A stretch of DNA of 64,000 bases from Acidobacteriota bacterium (GTDB taxonomy: Bacteria > Acidobacteriota > Terriglobia > Bryobacterales > Bryobacteraceae): positions 925,632-989,631 of the forward strand of contig JAFDVZ010000002.1 of NCBI GenBank assembly GCA_018268715.1, given 5' to 3'. The notes under the pieces are model-generated. The model had not been told where the DNA came from, did not search any database, and saw only the letters and a list, made by a program, of their open reading frames with translations. This document shows, piece after piece, positions 1 through 8,124 of the stretch; position 1 is the stretch's first letter, and each line of letters begins with the position of its first letter. The position numbers and the translations under genes were made by a program.

Positions 1-554
1 TTGCGCGTCTGGCGCGGATGGTCGGCGAAGCATCCGCGCTCGGGCGTGGGAATCACCTGCCCCAGTCCCGCCACGGCCGGCTTCATCCCGCTCACATCGT
101 AGTTGGCAGCGTTGCGCGCCTTGAAACACAGCGTCACCAGTTCACCCGGCCGCACTTCCAGCTTGTTGACGGAAACGTCCACCAGCTTGGGGGTGGGCGG
201 ACCCACCACGATGGTGGTTTCGGCTGTCAGGGCCTGGCCCTGGGCGTCCTCCGCGGTCAGGTGATAGGTGGTGGTGTGCGGGGGGACGACGTCGAAGCAG
301 CGGACGGCGGCGGGCCACACCGGCTCGATGGCCGGGTTGAGCCGCACGGCCCTGGCGTTCTCCACGCCGTAGCACAGCATGGTCTTGTCGCCCTCGCCGA
401 TTCGCTGGGCGGCGGCGTAGAACTGGGTGATCTTCACCGCGTTCGGGTCCTTGGCGTCGGCCGGCTTGGGGCCGCCCACGAACCGCGCCGGGCGCATCCG
501 GTACATGAAGATCGCGAAGGCGATGGCCAGCAGGACGACGTGCCGCAGTCTCAT
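1..554 (-). CDS. Exported or membrane-anchored Ig-like protein, C-terminus cut by window edge
   Basis: An open frame begins at ATG 554-552 on the minus strand and runs without a stop past the left edge, so 184 residues are visible and the C-terminus is missing. Residues about 5-18 are hydrophobic (signal peptide or anchor). After that come what look like two Ig-like beta-sandwich units, about residues 41-116 and 121 onward, with the pattern ITQFYAA...LCYGVENA...VVPPHTTTYHLTA common in acidobacterial surface proteins. Cysteines near 61 and 86 may pair. It diverges from the octaheme cytochrome gene across about 110 bp. No enzymatic motif is visible and the function is unknown. The two annotatable ORFs in other frames here are shadows. 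Confidence 0.7.
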   Translation of the reverse strand, partial: MRLRHVVLLAIAFAIFMYRMRPARFVGGPKPADAKDPNAVKITQFYAAAQRIGEGDKTMLCYGVENARAVRLNPAIEPVWPAAVRCFDVVPPHTTTYHLTAEDAQGQALTAETTIVVGPPTPKLVDVSVNKLEVRPGELVTLCFKARNAANYDVSGMKPAVAGLGQVIPTPERGCFADHPRQTR

Positions 555-668
555 ATTGTCTGATTAGACGCCGGAGCGGGCCTCCGGGTTCGATATTGGA
601 TATTCGCACCCGATTGTGTCACGCCGCGCCGCGGGGCTGCATCGTGAAGTCTGAGCGGAGCCCTAGCG

Positions 669-2231
669 ATGCGAATGATCCCCCTGTTCCTGGTGACGGT
701 GGCCGTGTTCGGCGTGCTGATCATCGGGTCGATTCAGAATAAGTCCAGCCGGACGGACGCGGCTCGCGAGTTCAAGGCGCGATTCGCCCGCAAGCACGTG
801 AAATCGGTGGACCATGCCAAACTGCCGGCCTTGCAGAGGACGTTCGCCTCCGGCCGCGAGGTGACCGAGGCGTGCATCGGCTGCCACACGGAACGCCACA
901 AGGAAGTGATGGCTTCCTCACACTGGAACTGGTCGCGCCAGGATTACATTCCCGGGCGCGGCGTCCGGACCATCGGCAAGCGGAACGTGCTGAACAATTT
1001 CTGTATCGGCGTTTCCGATAATCAGGAAGGCTGCAGCCGGTGCCATGCGGGCTACGGCATGGACTCGGCGAACTTCGACTTCAACGATCCCAAGAACGTC
1101 GATTGCCTGGTGTGTCACGACAACACCGACAGCTACGCCAAGGGGCTGGCCGGCATGCCGGATCCGAAGCTCGATCTGAAGACGATCGCGCAGAAGGTCG
1201 GGCGGCCCCAGAAGTCGGGCTGCGGCGCCTGCCACTTCTCGGGCGGGGGCGGCAACAACGTGAAGCACGGCGACCTGGAGCAGGGCCTGCTGACGGCCAC
1301 GCGCGAGGTGGACGTGCATATGGCCTCCGACGGCGCCGATCTCGATTGCGTCGCCTGCCATACGGCGGAGAACCACCGGATCCGGGGCCGGATGTATTCG
1401 GTGTCGTCGCTGAACCGCGAACGGGCCACCTGCGAGCAGTGTCACGGCGGGGCGCCGCACCAGTCCGACGTCGTGAACCGGCACACGGCGAAGGTCGCCT
1501 GCCAGACCTGCCACATTCCTCGCTACGCCAAAGTGAATGAGACGAAGATGGCCTGGGACTGGTCGACGGCGGGCAAGCTGCGCAATGGCGAGCCCATTGA
1601 GGACAAGGACGCGGCGGGCAATCCGGTGTACGCCTCCATCAAAGGGAGCTTCGTCTGGGCGCGCAACGTGAAGCCCGAGTATGTGTTCTTCAACGGCACG
1701 GCGGATCATTACCTGCTGGGCGATCAGGTTCCGGCGGCGCGGCCGGTGCAGGTGAACGTGCTGCACGGGTCCTACGACGATCCGGATTCGAAGATCACTC
1801 CGGTGAAGGTGCATCGCGGCAAGCAGATCTACGATCCGGTGAACAACATCCTGGTGCAGCCGAAGCTCTACTCTCGCGCCAAGGGCGATGGCGGATTCTG
1901 GAAGGACTTCAACTGGAAGACCGCCGCCGAGGAAGGGATGAAGGCCTCGGGGCTGCCCTACAGCGGGCGCTACGAATTCGTCGCCACGGAGATGTATTGG
2001 CCGGTGAACCACATGGTCTCGCCGAAGGAGAAATCGGTGGATTGCGTGGAGTGCCACACGCCGAACGATTCGCGGATGGCGGGGCTCAAGGGCTTCTACA
2101 TGCCGGGCCGCGATCGCAGCGGGTTCATTGACGGGCTGGGCGCGATGGCGGTGTTCGGCGCGCTGGCCGCGTCGCTGGCGCATGCCGTGATCCGGCTGCT
2201 GGCGTTCGGCAGAAGAAAGGCGGAAGCATGA
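669..2231 (+). CDS. Octaheme c-type cytochrome, tetrathionate reductase (OTR) family
   Basis: 520 residues with an uncleaved N-terminal anchor (about 3-21) and eight CXXCH heme motifs at 69-73, 122-126, 146-150, 185-189, 227-231, 255-259, 278-282 and 459-463. A final hydrophobic segment lies at about 486-513. Eight motifs, the long gap before the last and the overall length fit the octaheme tetrathionate reductase family (Shewanella Otr type). Members reduce tetrathionate, nitrite or hydroxylamine in vitro, so the physiological substrate is uncertain. The two hydrophobic ends suggest the heme domain is held at the outer face of the inner membrane. Its stop overlaps the cytochrome b start by 4 bp (ATGA), and YeeE/YedE sulfur transporters follow, which favours a sulfur compound as substrate by context only. 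Confidence 0.88.
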   Translation: MRMIPLFLVTVAVFGVLIIGSIQNKSSRTDAAREFKARFARKHVKSVDHAKLPALQRTFASGREVTEACIGCHTERHKEVMASSHWNWSRQDYIPGRGVRTIGKRNVLNNFCIGVSDNQEGCSRCHAGYGMDSANFDFNDPKNVDCLVCHDNTDSYAKGLAGMPDPKLDLKTIAQKVGRPQKSGCGACHFSGGGGNNVKHGDLEQGLLTATREVDVHMASDGADLDCVACHTAENHRIRGRMYSVSSLNRERATCEQCHGGAPHQSDVVNRHTAKVACQTCHIPRYAKVNETKMAWDWSTAGKLRNGEPIEDKDAAGNPVYASIKGSFVWARNVKPEYVFFNGTADHYLLGDQVPAARPVQVNVLHGSYDDPDSKITPVKVHRGKQIYDPVNNILVQPKLYSRAKGDGGFWKDFNWKTAAEEGMKASGLPYSGRYEFVATEMYWPVNHMVSPKEKSVDCVECHTPNDSRMAGLKGFYMPGRDRSGFIDGLGAMAVFGALAASLAHAVIRLLAFGRRKAEA

Positions 2232-2848
2232 CCAACGTGTACCTGTACAAGGGATTCGAGCGGTTCTGGCATTGGACGCAGGCGGTGTTGATCCTGCTGC
2301 TGGGCCTTACGGGGTTCGAGATTCACGGAACCTTCGAGATCTTCGGCTACCGTCAGGCGGTGGCCTATCACAACGCGGCGGCCATCGCGCTGCTGGTGCT
2401 GATTGCGTTCGCCATCTTCTGGCACTTCACCACGGGCGAATGGCGGCAGTACATCCCCACCCGGCGTTTCCTGCGGGCGCAGTTTGAATACTACGTGACG
2501 GGGATCTTCCGCGACGCGCCGCATCCGACGCGCAAGAGCGAGGCGAGCAAGCTGAACCCGTTGCAGAAGCTGGTGTACCTGGGGCTGAAGGCGCTGGTGA
2601 TTCCGGTGATGGCGATTTCGGGGCTGCTGTACATGTTCGTGCCGCACACGGCCCGGAGCGTCGCGCTGGCGCACACGGCGGGAGCGTTCTTTCTGGCGGC
2701 GTTCGTGGTCAGCCACATGTATCTGATCACTACGGGCGAGACTCCGCTGTCCAATTTGAAGGCGATGTTGACGGGGCATGAAGAGTTGAAGACGGAGCCG
2801 GAGTTAGACGGCGCTCGGTTGCCGGAGCCGGCAAGGGGGCAGGCGTGA
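2228..2848 (+). CDS. Membrane cytochrome b (b561-like) partner of the octaheme cytochrome
   Basis: 206 residues with four hydrophobic helices near 16-36, 46-68, 112-138 and 148-168. Histidines at 15, 48, 66, 149 and 163 lie in or beside the helices and are candidate heme b ligands, as in b561/formate-dehydrogenase-gamma-like quinol-oxidising subunits. It starts inside the stop of the octaheme gene (ATGA) and overlaps the next gene by 4 bp (GTGA), so it is probably translated in a fixed ratio with both. The likely role is to pass electrons from quinol to the periplasmic heme protein. The C-terminal 35 residues are charged and probably disordered. Confidence 0.8.
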   Translation: MTNVYLYKGFERFWHWTQAVLILLLGLTGFEIHGTFEIFGYRQAVAYHNAAAIALLVLIAFAIFWHFTTGEWRQYIPTRRFLRAQFEYYVTGIFRDAPHPTRKSEASKLNPLQKLVYLGLKALVIPVMAISGLLYMFVPHTARSVALAHTAGAFFLAAFVVSHMYLITTGETPLSNLKAMLTGHEELKTEPELDGARLPEPARGQA

Positions 2849-3348
2849 AGAACTACATGAATCCGTACCTGGCGGGCTTCCTGCTGGGGCTGGTGTTGCT
2901 TGCGACCATCTACATCAGCGGTCGCGGACTGGGCGCGAGCGGCGCCGTGAAGGGCGTGGTGACGGGGGCGGTGATGACGGTGGCGCCGGCGCACGCCGAT
3001 AAGCAGCCTTTCTATGAGGCGGCCAAGGCGCACGGCAATCCGCTGAAGGACTGGCTGGTGTTCGAAGTGATCGGCGTGCTGATCGGCGCGTTCATTTCGG
3101 GAGTCATGGCGGACCGGTTGAAGCTGATGGTGGAGAAGGGGCCGCGCGTCGCGAGCCGGACGCGGTTGATCGCGGCCCTGGCCGGCGGCGCGCTGTTCGG
3201 CTTCGGCGCGCAGTTCGGGCGCGGCTGCACCAGCGGCGCGGCGCTGAGCGGTATGGCCGTGCTGTCGGCGGGCGGCATTCTCACCATGATGGCGATCTTC
3301 GGATCGGCCTACGCGGTTGCGTTTTTCCTGCGGAGATTGTGGGTGTAA
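2845..3348 (+). CDS. YeeE/YedE-family sulfur transporter, half-size unit 1
   Basis: 167 residues beginning at GTG 2845, within the stop of the cytochrome b gene. Four or more hydrophobic segments are visible, and the family signature GRGCTSG lies at 125-131 with cysteine 128. YeeE/YedE proteins import thiosulfate or related sulfur species using paired cysteine-bearing pseudo-repeats. Here the repeats sit in two separate genes, and this is the N-terminal half-size one. A charged loop of about 30 residues (50-70) separates the first and second hydrophobic stretches. It most likely pairs with the product of the next gene. Confidence 0.8.
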   Translation: MKNYMNPYLAGFLLGLVLLATIYISGRGLGASGAVKGVVTGAVMTVAPAHADKQPFYEAAKAHGNPLKDWLVFEVIGVLIGAFISGVMADRLKLMVEKGPRVASRTRLIAALAGGALFGFGAQFGRGCTSGAALSGMAVLSAGGILTMMAIFGSAYAVAFFLRRLWV

Positions 3349-3349
3349 T

Positions 3350-4519
3350 ATGGGTCCTCTTGTTCCCGATATCGTCACTGATCAGTTGAACCTGGCGATC
3401 GCGCTGCTGCTCGGCATCGCGTTCGGATTCGTGCTGGAGCAGGCGGGTTTCTCCTCGTCACGAAAACTGACGGGATTGTTTTATGGCACGGACTTCACGG
3501 TGCTGCGCGTGTTCTTCACGGCGGGCGTCACGGCTATGTCCGGCGTGCTGCTGCTGTCCGAATTCGGCCTGTTGGATCCGGAGCTGATCTACATCAATCC
3601 CACCTTCCTGCAGTCGGCGATCCTGGGCGGCGCCATCATGGGCGTCGGGTTTGTTTTGGGCGGATATTGCCCGGGCACCAGCTTCTGCGGACTCGCGGTG
3701 GGACGGTTGGACGCGCTGTCGTTCGCCGTCGGCGGCGCGCTCGGCATCTTCGCGTTCGGCGAAGGCTTTCCGATGTATCAGGACTTCTACAAGGCCGGAG
3801 CGAAGGGCGATCTGCTGGTTTCGACCGCGCTCGGGCTGTCGAACGGGCAGTTTGCGGCGGTCATGATCGTGGTCGCGGTGGCGGCGTTTGTGTTCACGTC
3901 GCGGCTGGAGAAGAAGGTGAATCCGGAGTCGGGCGCATTCCGGTTTCCGGTGCTGCGGCATCGGCTGGCGGGCGCGGCGCTGATTGCGCTGGCGCTAGTG
4001 CTGCTGTTCATGCCGGACCGGAAGGCTCGGCTGACGGCGGAGGCGGCGGGGCCGCGGGCGGCGGAGACCGTGCGGCAGATGGCGCCGGATGAGCTCGCCA
4101 TTCACGTGATGGACCGGGATGCGAAGTTCCAACTGGTGGACGCGCGCGAGGCGACCGACTTCGCCAAGGCCACGCTGCCGGGCGCGGTGAACGTCGCGCC
4201 GGCGACGCTGTTCGGCAAGGAGGCGCGGAATACGCTGGCCGGGGCGAGCGTGACGAAGGTGTTCTTCGCGCGGGATCAGGCGGCGAGCGTTCGCGCGGCG
4301 GCGCTGGCGAAGCTGACCGGAACCGAGAACGTCGTGGCGCTTGCGGGCGGCTACGACGGGTTCATGGCGGCGGTGGTGAATGGCGGCCCGGCGCCGGATG
4401 AGAGCACCCGGACGTTCCGCCTGCGCGCTGGGCCGGAGATCGTCGCGTTGATCAAACAGCAGAGCGCGCCGAAGGTCGTGAAGGTGGTGCGGCGAGTGCA
4501 GGGCGGCTGCGGCGGGTAA
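3350..4519 (+). CDS. YeeE/YedE half-size unit 2 fused to a rhodanese-like domain without catalytic cysteine
   Basis: 389 residues from ATG 3350, one base after the previous stop. An in-frame start at 3317 exists but overlaps the upstream gene. Residues 1-220 form several membrane segments and carry the YeeE/YedE signature GGYCPGTSFCG (cysteines 107 and 113). Residues about 245-345 are a rhodanese fold (VDAREATDFAKATLPGAVN), but the active-site loop reads VFFARDQAAS, with alanine near 307 where the persulfide cysteine should be. The only other cysteine is at 387 in the C-terminal tail QGGCGG. The gene completes a four-gene overlapping unit with the octaheme cytochrome. The sulfur-delivery role is inferred. 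Confidence 0.8.
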   Translation: MGPLVPDIVTDQLNLAIALLLGIAFGFVLEQAGFSSSRKLTGLFYGTDFTVLRVFFTAGVTAMSGVLLLSEFGLLDPELIYINPTFLQSAILGGAIMGVGFVLGGYCPGTSFCGLAVGRLDALSFAVGGALGIFAFGEGFPMYQDFYKAGAKGDLLVSTALGLSNGQFAAVMIVVAVAAFVFTSRLEKKVNPESGAFRFPVLRHRLAGAALIALALVLLFMPDRKARLTAEAAGPRAAETVRQMAPDELAIHVMDRDAKFQLVDAREATDFAKATLPGAVNVAPATLFGKEARNTLAGASVTKVFFARDQAASVRAAALAKLTGTENVVALAGGYDGFMAAVVNGGPAPDESTRTFRLRAGPEIVALIKQQSAPKVVKVVRRVQGGCGG

Positions 4520-4545
4520 CCGGGGCCCGTGCGACAATAGCCTGC

Positions 4546-5355
4546 ATGTTTGTCCAGCGCCGGCCGCGCGCCGCATTGTCGCCGCTCGTGAAGACGCTGT
4601 GGATCTCCGATCAGCCGACCTCAGCGGGCGCGGTGGAGCATGTGCTGCCATCGGGCGCGATGCATTTGGCGATACGGTTGTCGGGCGCGCCGGTGCGGCT
4701 GATCGAGCGCGGCGCGGCGGTGGACATGGGCTTCGCGCTGGTGGGCGGAGCGCGGTCGTCCTTCTACGCCAAGGAAGTTTCGGGGGCGGCGTGTACGCTG
4801 GGCGCGGTGCTGCAGCCCGGCGCGTCCGTGGCGCTGTTCGGCGTTCCGGCGAGCGAGTTGGCTGAGCGGCACACGCGGCTCGAGGATTTGTGGGGGCCGT
4901 CGGCGCGCGGCGTGCGCGAGCGGCTGGCCGATGCGGTGGACCCGTTGGGCGCCTTCGAGGCGATGCTGATGGAGCGCGCGCCGCGGATTCGCGGGCTCCA
5001 TCCGGCCGTTGCGATGGCGCTCGAAGGACTGCACGGCGCGGCCGGGATCGGCGAGTTGGTGGAGTGGAGCGGCTACAGCCACCGCCGCTTCAACGCGATC
5101 TTCCGCGATGCGATGGGGCTGACGCCCAAGCTGTACAGCCGCCTGCGGCGGTTCGATCTCGCCGTTGAAACGCTGGCTTCGCGGACGGGCTCGGCCTTGG
5201 CGGATGTCGCGGCGCTGGCGGGCTACAGCGACCAGGCGCACCTGAATCGCGATTTCGTCGAATTCGCGGGTGTAACGCCCGGCGAGTATCGGCGCATTGC
5301 TCCCCGCAACGCCCGGCACGTGGCGGCGCCGGGGTCAAATTCGTTCAAGACCTGA
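4546..5355 (+). CDS. AraC-family transcriptional regulator
   Basis: 269 residues. The N-terminal half (about 1-150) resembles the DUF6597 sensor region (VEHVLPSGAMHLAIRLSG). The C-terminal half carries two helix-turn-helix motifs of the AraC type, about 165-250, ending in the diagnostic GYSDQAHLNRDFVEFAGVTP. It lies 26 bp after the sulfur module on the same strand and 27 bp before a VOC protein. Regulators of this subgroup often sit beside VOC or DNA-repair genes, so it may control the next gene. The effector is unknown. Confidence 0.88.
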   Translation: MFVQRRPRAALSPLVKTLWISDQPTSAGAVEHVLPSGAMHLAIRLSGAPVRLIERGAAVDMGFALVGGARSSFYAKEVSGAACTLGAVLQPGASVALFGVPASELAERHTRLEDLWGPSARGVRERLADAVDPLGAFEAMLMERAPRIRGLHPAVAMALEGLHGAAGIGELVEWSGYSHRRFNAIFRDAMGLTPKLYSRLRRFDLAVETLASRTGSALADVAALAGYSDQAHLNRDFVEFAGVTPGEYRRIAPRNARHVAAPGSNSFKT

Positions 5356-5382
5356 GACGCGCCTGGAGCGTACACTCGCCCT

Positions 5383-5829
5383 ATGACTGGGAATCGAATC
5401 CACGAAGTTTACGCATACCTGACGGTGTCGGACACCGCCTCCGCCATCGAGTTCTACCAGAAAGCCTTTGGCGCGACGGAGAAGTTCCGGCTGACGGAGC
5501 CGGGCTCGGGCCGCATCGGACACGCCGAGTTGGAACTGGGCGGTTTCGTCATCATGCTGGCCGACGAGTATCCCGAATTCGGCCTGCGCAGCCCGCGGAC
5601 GCTGGGCGGAACGCCGGTGACCATCCACCTGCATGTCGATAACGCGGACGCCATGATCGACGCCGCCGTGGCCGCCGGCGCGACCATCGAACGGCCGCCC
5701 GCCGATCATTTCTACGGCGAACGCGGCGGGTCTATCTTCGACCCGTTCGGGCATCGCTGGCTGATCGGCCATCAGATCGAAGCGGTGTCGCCCGAGGAGA
5801 TGCAGCGCCGCTATCCTGAAAACGGCTGA
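5383..5829 (+). CDS. VOC (glyoxalase/bleomycin-resistance) superfamily protein, PhnB-like
   Basis: 148 residues with paired beta-alpha-beta-beta-beta modules. Visible landmarks are AYLTVSDTASAIEFYQKAFG near the N-terminus and the closing GGSIFDPFGHRW. This is the PhnB/YdcE-like subgroup, where the metal ligands of true glyoxalase I are only partly kept, so the reaction cannot be named. It lies between an AraC regulator and a DUF2127 gene that starts 2 bp after it, suggesting cotranscription. Confidence 0.85.
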   Translation: MTGNRIHEVYAYLTVSDTASAIEFYQKAFGATEKFRLTEPGSGRIGHAELELGGFVIMLADEYPEFGLRSPRTLGGTPVTIHLHVDNADAMIDAAVAAGATIERPPADHFYGERGGSIFDPFGHRWLIGHQIEAVSPEEMQRRYPENG

Positions 5830-5831
5830 CG

Positions 5832-6347
5832 ATGTCGAAGCGCAAGAAGCCCCGCCGCCGTCCACCGCCCGCCGCTGTCGACGAGCGGTCGAAGCGCGGG
5901 GCCCTGCGCACCATCGCGGGCTTTGAGGCGTTCAAGGGCGCCATGGTGCTGGCGGCGGGTTTCGGCGTGCTGACGCTGCTGCACAAGGACGTGAATGAAG
6001 TGGCCAACCACATGGTCCACGTGCTGCACCTGCGGCCGGAAGGGCATCTTTCCGAGATCTTCCTGCGCGCGGCCGACAAGGTGACCGACGCGAAGCTGTG
6101 GGCCGCGGCGGGCGGGGCGCTGGCGTACTCGACGGTGCGGTTTGTCGAAGCTTACGGATTGTGGAACGCGCGCGTGTGGGCTGAATGGTTCGCCTTGCTG
6201 TCGGGCGCGATGTACCTGCCGTGGGAGATTGTGGAGCTGATTGCGAAGCCGACGCCGATACGGGCGCTGGTGTTCGCCTCGAACCTGGCGATCGTCGTCT
6301 ACATGGCGTACGTGCGTTGGCGGGCCAGCCGTCCGCTCGCGGAATAG
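5832..6347 (+). CDS. DUF2127 integral membrane protein
   Basis: 171 residues with a basic N-terminus (about 1-25) followed by roughly four hydrophobic helices. The pattern GALRTIAGFEAFKGAMVLAA at the start and WAEWFALLSGAMYLPWE later fits the DUF2127 family of small inner-membrane proteins of unknown function. It starts 2 bp after the VOC gene and converges with the aminotransferase gene after 17 bp. No catalytic motif is visible. Confidence 0.75.
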   Translation: MSKRKKPRRRPPPAAVDERSKRGALRTIAGFEAFKGAMVLAAGFGVLTLLHKDVNEVANHMVHVLHLRPEGHLSEIFLRAADKVTDAKLWAAAGGALAYSTVRFVEAYGLWNARVWAEWFALLSGAMYLPWEIVELIAKPTPIRALVFASNLAIVVYMAYVRWRASRPLAE

Positions 6348-6364
6348 CCGGCCCGCGCGGGGAG

Positions 6365-7657
6365 TTACGCGTCGATCTTGCCGCGCTTGATGATCTTCTC
6401 CATGACGTTGGCGAAGGTGTCGATCTCTTCGAGCGTCGTGTAGACGTTCGGTGTGATGCGCAGGCCGTCGAACTCGCCCTTGATGGTGATGGGCGTGGTC
6501 ATGATCTTGTACTTCGCCATCAGGTGCGAGGAGAGGGCTCCGGGCTCGAACCCGTCGATGTGGATCAGGCCGATGCCGGCCGACATCTCGGGATCGTCGC
6601 TGGTGAGCATCTTCACGCCGGGCAGGTCCCGCAGCCGTTGCGACCAACGCTTGCGGAGATAGCGCAGGCGCTCCACCTTGCGCTCCACGCCGATGCTTTC
6701 GTGGAAGGTCAGCGCTTCGGTGATGGCGCAGCGCTGCGAGGCCGGGTGCGTGCCGATCTCCTCGAACTTGCGGATGTTGTCGGTCATGCTCTCGGGGGCG
6801 GCCATCAGCGGCCACACCTTGGCGATCTTCTCCTTGCGAACGAACAGGAAGCCCGTGCCGACGGGCGCGAGCACCCACTTGTGCAGGCTGGTGCCGTAGT
6901 AGTCGCACTCCAGGTCCGAATACTTGAAGGGGAACTGTGCGAAGGCGTGGGCGCCGTCCACGATGACCTCGATGCCGCGCGCGTGCGCCATGCGGCTGAT
7001 CTTCTTGACGGGAAAGATCTGGCCGCTGAGGTTGGTGATGTGGCAGATGTGGATGACCTTGGTCTTCGGCGTGATGGCGCGTTCAATGCGCTCGGCCAGA
7101 TCGTCCAGGCTGGGCGGCGGCACGGGGAACTGGATCTGTTTGAGCACGATCCCTTCGCGGCGCTCGCGCTGCTTCCAGGTGGTCATCATGCGCGGATAGT
7201 CCTGCGTGGTGCTGAGGACTTCGTCGCCGCGCTTCAGTTCGAGCCCCATCTGCACGTTCTCGAGCGCCTCGCTCGCGTTACGGGTGATGGCGATCTCCTC
7301 GTTGTCGCAGCCGAAGGATTCGGCCAGACGCCGGCGCACGGATTCGACCTCGGGCTCCACGATGCTCCACATGAAGTGGGCCGGCCCCATGTTGGAGATT
7401 TCGAGATAACGCTTCTCGGTCTCCATCACCACCTTCGGCGACGGGCTGACGCCGCCGTTGTTCAGGTTGATGATGTTGCGGTCCACGGTGAACGCGTGAC
7501 GGACCTGGAACCAAAAATCCTCGTCACGTGCCAGGGTGTCGGCCGGGCGTCCGCTTGCTGACTGCGCGGCGGCTTGGGCGCGCTGTATGGCATCGGATTG
7601 AAACGCGGCGAGACCCGCCGCAGCGAAGTTCAGGAACTGACGCCTCTGCATAATCAT
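6365..7657 (-). CDS. Class V aminotransferase, isopenicillin-N-epimerase-like, with twin-arginine signal
   Basis: 430 residues, PLP fold type I. The N-terminus MQRRQFLNFAAAGLAAF is a twin-arginine signal, so the folded enzyme is probably exported to the periplasm. Asp234 (VIVDGAHAF) should bind the pyridine nitrogen, and Lys260 (GTSLHKWVL) is the expected Schiff-base lysine. Family members act as epimerases, desulfurases or beta-lyases, and sequence alone does not decide the substrate. ATG codons at 7657 and 7651 are both possible starts. It is convergent with the DUF2127 gene and divergent from padR. Confidence 0.82.
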   Translation of the reverse strand: MIMQRRQFLNFAAAGLAAFQSDAIQRAQAAAQSASGRPADTLARDEDFWFQVRHAFTVDRNIINLNNGGVSPSPKVVMETEKRYLEISNMGPAHFMWSIVEPEVESVRRRLAESFGCDNEEIAITRNASEALENVQMGLELKRGDEVLSTTQDYPRMMTTWKQRERREGIVLKQIQFPVPPPSLDDLAERIERAITPKTKVIHICHITNLSGQIFPVKKISRMAHARGIEVIVDGAHAFAQFPFKYSDLECDYYGTSLHKWVLAPVGTGFLFVRKEKIAKVWPLMAAPESMTDNIRKFEEIGTHPASQRCAITEALTFHESIGVERKVERLRYLRKRWSQRLRDLPGVKMLTSDDPEMSAGIGLIHIDGFEPGALSSHLMAKYKIMTTPITIKGEFDGLRITPNVYTTLEEIDTFANVMEKIIKRGKIDA

Positions 7658-7713
7658 CCAGGGTAAGCCAAACCGCGCTTGCGCGATAGGTCACACATGC
7701 TAACAGCGGGCTA

Positions 7714-7743
7714 TTGACAGACGGGCGCGGGGTTCCGCATACT
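7714..7743 (+). promoter_or_regulatory. Probable sigma-70 promoter of the PadR/permease pair
   Basis: TTGACA at 7714-7719, an 18-bp spacer and CATACT at 7738-7743, about 40 bp before the padR start. Just downstream is a direct repeat AGCTGGCT (around 7750-7770) that could bind the regulator, and an AGGAG ribosome site precedes ATG 7781. The -35 matches consensus; the -10 matches 4 of 6. Confidence 0.45.
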
Positions 7744-7780
7744 TCACATAGCTGGCTTGGGAAGCTGGCTAGGAGAATAG

Positions 7781-8116
7781 ATGGGCAAACACCCCAATGA
7801 CCGGCTGCAGGGCACGCTCGATCTGCTGGTGCTGAAATCGCTCGCCAGCCGCGGCAAGATGCACGGCTACGGCATTACGGTGCACATCCAGCAGACGGCC
7901 GGAGACGCCTTGCGGGTGGAGGAAGGCTCGCTCTATCCGGCGCTCCATCGCATGACGCAGGATGGCTGGCTGAAGGCCGAATGGGGCGTTTCCGAGAACA
8001 AGCGCAAGGCCCGCTTCTACGCCCTCACCGCCGCCGGCCGCAAGCAATTGGCCGAGGAAGAGCAGCGCTGGGCCGAACTGACGGCCGCGGTGGGACGGGT
8101 GCTGCGTTTCGCATAG
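7781..8116 (+). CDS. PadR-family transcriptional regulator
   Basis: 111 residues with the PadR winged helix throughout: LQGTLDLLVLKSLA at the start, then HGYGITVHIQQTAGDALRVEEGSLYPALHRM and the wing ending KARFYALTAAGRKQL. It belongs to the short PadR subfamily with a minimal dimerisation helix. It lies 8 bp before the large permease, the standard acidobacterial pairing in which PadR is thought to repress the transporter until a toxic ligand is bound. The ligand is unknown. Confidence 0.92.
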   Translation: MGKHPNDRLQGTLDLLVLKSLASRGKMHGYGITVHIQQTAGDALRVEEGSLYPALHRMTQDGWLKAEWGVSENKRKARFYALTAAGRKQLAEEEQRWAELTAAVGRVLRFA

Positions 8117-8124
8117 GAGTCCTC

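Noticed and set aside
4546-5829. AraC plus VOC pair as part of the sulfur module
   Set aside because: Gaps of 26-27 bp permit cotranscription, but the protein families point to a separate small-molecule response; kept as separate genes.
7731-8116. Mobile element bringing the PadR/permease pair
   Set aside because: No inverted repeats, transposase or composition shift at its borders; this pair is a normal chromosomal feature in Acidobacteriota.
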